From NCBI GenBank assembly GCA_903915315.1, contig CAIWSO010000246.1, forward strand, positions 1 through 6,296: a stretch of 6,296 bases of DNA, in the 5' to 3' direction. Below the pieces are notes generated by a model that worked only from the letters and a program-made list of their open reading frames with translations, was not told where the DNA came from and made no database searches. The translations under genes were made by a program, and so were the position numbers. The stretch comes from an uncultured Spartobacteria bacterium. Its GTDB lineage: Bacteria > Verrucomicrobiota > Verrucomicrobiia > Chthoniobacterales > Terrimicrobiaceae. Below are positions 4,696-6,296 of the stretch, one piece after another (position 1 is the stretch's first letter; the number at the start of each line of letters is the position of its first letter).

Positions 4696-5204
4696 TTCTC
4701 TCTGACTATCAAATCCGAGCGTGCTGCTACCGAGGCATGGTAACACCATTCGATCCCTCGCTTGTTAATCCCGCAAGCCTTGACGTGAGACTTGGCGACT
4801 CTTTACTGATCGAATCAGTAGAAAGCCCTGAGCTTGTCCCCTACCCACTCTGCCGGCACAGCGAAAAGAATCCCTATCTGATGACGCCAGCGCAATTTGC
4901 ACTGGCTCCCACGATGGAAACCTTTAACCTGCCCAACACGATTGCTGCGCAGTTCATGCTCAAAAGTTCCCGAGCGCGAGAGGGTCTCGAACATCTGATG
5001 GCAGGCTACTGCGATCCTGGATGGAATGGCAGCGTGCTTACAATGGAGTTGCACAACTCTCGACAGCTACATTCCATTCCGCTCTGGCCAGGGATGAGGA
5101 TTGGGCAGATGGTGTTCCATAGAATGGCCGCCGCGCCACAACTCAGCTACCGCGAAACAGGTCGCTACAACGGCGACACCACAGTACAACAAAGCCGAGG
5201 TTAA
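4692..5204 (+). CDS. dcd: dCTP deaminase (dUTPase-fold family)
   Basis: dCTP deaminase converts dCTP to dUTP (or to dUMP in bifunctional forms), feeding dTMP synthesis. Family motifs in order: SDYQIR (4-9), NPASLDVRLGD (26-36), TPAQFALAPTMETFNLP (65-81), KSSRAREGL (91-99), AGYCDPGWNG then MELHN (104-122), LWPGMRIGQMVFH (131-143) and a C-terminal YNGD (159-162). Arg96 and Glu119 match E. coli Arg115 and the catalytic Glu138, with the same 23-residue spacing. The glutamate marks the deaminase rather than a plain dUTPase. At 170 residues it is shorter than E. coli Dcd (193). It starts in an ATGA overlap with the gene before. No separate dUTPase is seen in the window, so a bifunctional enzyme or a host or distant dUTPase are both possible. 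Confidence 0.92.
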   Translation: MILSDYQIRACCYRGMVTPFDPSLVNPASLDVRLGDSLLIESVESPELVPYPLCRHSEKNPYLMTPAQFALAPTMETFNLPNTIAAQFMLKSSRAREGLEHLMAGYCDPGWNGSVLTMELHNSRQLHSIPLWPGMRIGQMVFHRMAAAPQLSYRETGRYNGDTTVQQSRG

Positions 5205-5206
5205 TC

Positions 5207-5914
5207 ATGTCTGAATCTTTCACAAAAGAAGACCGCGAGAAAATCTCACGTTTTCTGTCCACAGTCTCACTGTCTGAAGGCGTCGGCGCTGTCAACGCGC
5301 CTTGCAGTATTGCCGCGATCAATCTAGCGCTCACTGGCAGCCTGAACGATGAACGCCCCCCGTGCATGAGCCCTGTGATCCATCGCTTCATCATGGAAGT
5401 GCAGGACGCAGCGGGGCCTGAAATGCGCAATTCCCGCGAGTGGCGGGCACTGCTCCCCTGGGCGGCCGGCAGTCTGGACGAGGACGAGATCGAGCAAGAG
5501 CGGCTCTTAATGATCCGCGACTGGATGTGGGATGTGGTTCTGCCGAAGCACGAGCCGGCCGAGGATCTCACGGATGCCTGGGCGACGATGCTGCAGGGGC
5601 GCAGCCAGGACGCCGCTGCAGCGTTCCTGACGTTCATGCGCGAGCGGGAGCACGAAGATGTCGATAGCTATTCTGTGGCCTCTGATGCGGAAAGCGCTTA
5701 TGACTGGAGGCGTGTCAACCTGGTTCTTGCCTCCTCAGCTCTTGATTGCATTCTATCGGCGGCTGAGCATGTCGCCGGTTCCTTGTCGCGTGACACAGAC
5801 TGCGAGCAATTCAGGTTTTCCCATGGCGCCGCCTGGCGCAGCTTCGAGCCCGCCGCTCTCCTTCGCCGGCTGATCGAACACCCGAACGGCTTGCCGGCGG
5901 GATGGGACAGCTAG
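5207..5914 (+). CDS. Phage-type protein of unknown function, 235 aa
   Basis: The gene starts 2 bases after the deaminase stop and has a good ribosome site (GAGG, 5197-5200) inside the end of that gene. Residues 24-110 look strongly structured and conserved in character: GVGAVNAPCSIAAINLALTG (25-44), PPCMSPVIHRFIMEVQDA (51-68), MRNSREWRALLPWAAGS (73-89) and IRDWMWDVVLP (103-113). I have an impression of having seen this pattern in other phage proteins without a function, but cannot confirm it. The second half is mostly helical, Ala-rich and acidic (DAAAAFLTFMREREHEDVD, 135-153), with no known motif, signal peptide or membrane helix. The middle is more GC-rich than its neighbours. Confidence 0.82.
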   Translation: MSESFTKEDREKISRFLSTVSLSEGVGAVNAPCSIAAINLALTGSLNDERPPCMSPVIHRFIMEVQDAAGPEMRNSREWRALLPWAAGSLDEDEIEQERLLMIRDWMWDVVLPKHEPAEDLTDAWATMLQGRSQDAAAAFLTFMREREHEDVDSYSVASDAESAYDWRRVNLVLASSALDCILSAAEHVAGSLSRDTDCEQFRFSHGAAWRSFEPAALLRRLIEHPNGLPAGWDS

Positions 5915-5960
5915 GCATCAAACCCTAATCAACACTCGCCCGGTACTGCCGGATCACGCT

Positions 5961-6296
5961 ATGGATCAGCAAACACTCGCCAAAGTCAGCCTCTACAACC
6001 TGCAAAAGCAGGTTGCCATGATTGGCACAAGGACGATCACAGTTGGCGGCGAAACAGTGCTATGCGCTTCCGCCGTAGTTCGTAATGACGCGCAAGGCAC
6101 TTCTTGTTCTGTTGACGTGCCAATACATTCCCGCATCACTGAACTGCCAAACGGTAGATCAGAGCGAGAATACTACGCGTTCCATCCCGATCTTCTTGAT
6201 GTTATCAACGGAGGGAAGGATCTCCTGGCTCAAGAGAAAGAGCGCTATCTGTTCCTTGAGCGCAAGATGAAAGTCATCTGCCAGGAAAACATGAGC
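5961..6296 (+). CDS. Hypothetical protein, 5' part (continues beyond the right edge)
   Basis: The frame is open from ATG 5961 to the last base, giving 112 codons with no stop. It begins MDQQTLAKVSLYNLQKQVAM. A beta-rich stretch follows (TRTITVGGETVLCASAVV, about 23-40), then DVPIHSRITELPNG (about 51-64) and a charged helix near the visible end (LLAQEKERYLFLERKMKVI). No family is recognised. It follows the 235-residue gene after 46 bases, and GGAT 8 bases upstream is only a weak ribosome site. The coding character continues to the edge, so the reading is likely right although the function is unknown. Confidence 0.75.
   Translation, partial: MDQQTLAKVSLYNLQKQVAMIGTRTITVGGETVLCASAVVRNDAQGTSCSVDVPIHSRITELPNGRSEREYYAFHPDLLDVINGGKDLLAQEKERYLFLERKMKVICQENMS

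Noticed and set aside
5143..5637. Leftward open frame of 164 codons
   Set aside because: It is antisense to the end of dCTP deaminase and the well-structured 235-residue gene, is Ser/Arg-rich, and shows no motif.
1..6296. CRISPR array, tRNA, integrase, transposase or insertion-sequence ends
   Set aside because: I found no regularly spaced repeats, no cloverleaf-like sequence and no matching protein motifs on either strand by eye.

Overview
The window looks like the early / DNA-metabolism part of a bacteriophage (or phage-like plasmid) genome, probably with a proteobacterial host. The evidence is tightly packed small genes with stop-start overlaps, many unknown proteins, and a phage-type set of DNA enzymes: a RusA-family Holliday junction resolvase, a superfamily 2 helicase, a dCTP deaminase and, on the other strand, a zinc-finger/TOPRIM primase-like protein. 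No capsid, tail, lysis, integrase, tRNA or CRISPR feature is visible, so lifestyle cannot be judged. The base composition is moderately GC-rich by eye, with more GC-rich patches around 300-600, 2300-2480 and 5430-5640.

Layout. Bases 1-608 hold the start of a leftward primase-like gene that leaves the window. Bases 609-793 form a divergent intergenic region. It has a strong rightward rho-independent terminator (639-678), a perfect 13-bp palindrome (741-753) and a possible -10 box (760-765). From 794 to 1699 four very small rightward genes follow one another with overlapping stop and start codons (ATGA, TGATG, TGATG). The last encodes a 34-residue single-pass membrane peptide. RusA is at 1756-2214, then two unknown proteins (2260-2571 and 2588-2947). 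A micro-gene at 2944-3022 appears to be broken by one base in a run of six A. The helicase is at 3019-4422 with a GTG start. After it come a 70-residue unknown protein (4483-4695), dCTP deaminase (4692-5204), a 235-residue unknown protein (5207-5914) and the first 112 codons of another unknown gene (5961 to the right edge).

How the genes may work together (inference). The helicase could unwind or remodel branched replication and recombination intermediates, and RusA could cut them. The primase-like protein would belong to replication initiation. The deaminase would turn dCTP into a dUMP precursor for dTTP synthesis. The small proteins at the start of the rightward operon have the position and size of early phage proteins that act on the host, but nothing in their sequences names a target. 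The unusual points are the terminator facing into the divergent promoter region, the overlap-coupled micro-gene cascade with a membrane peptide, and the split micro-gene just before the helicase.
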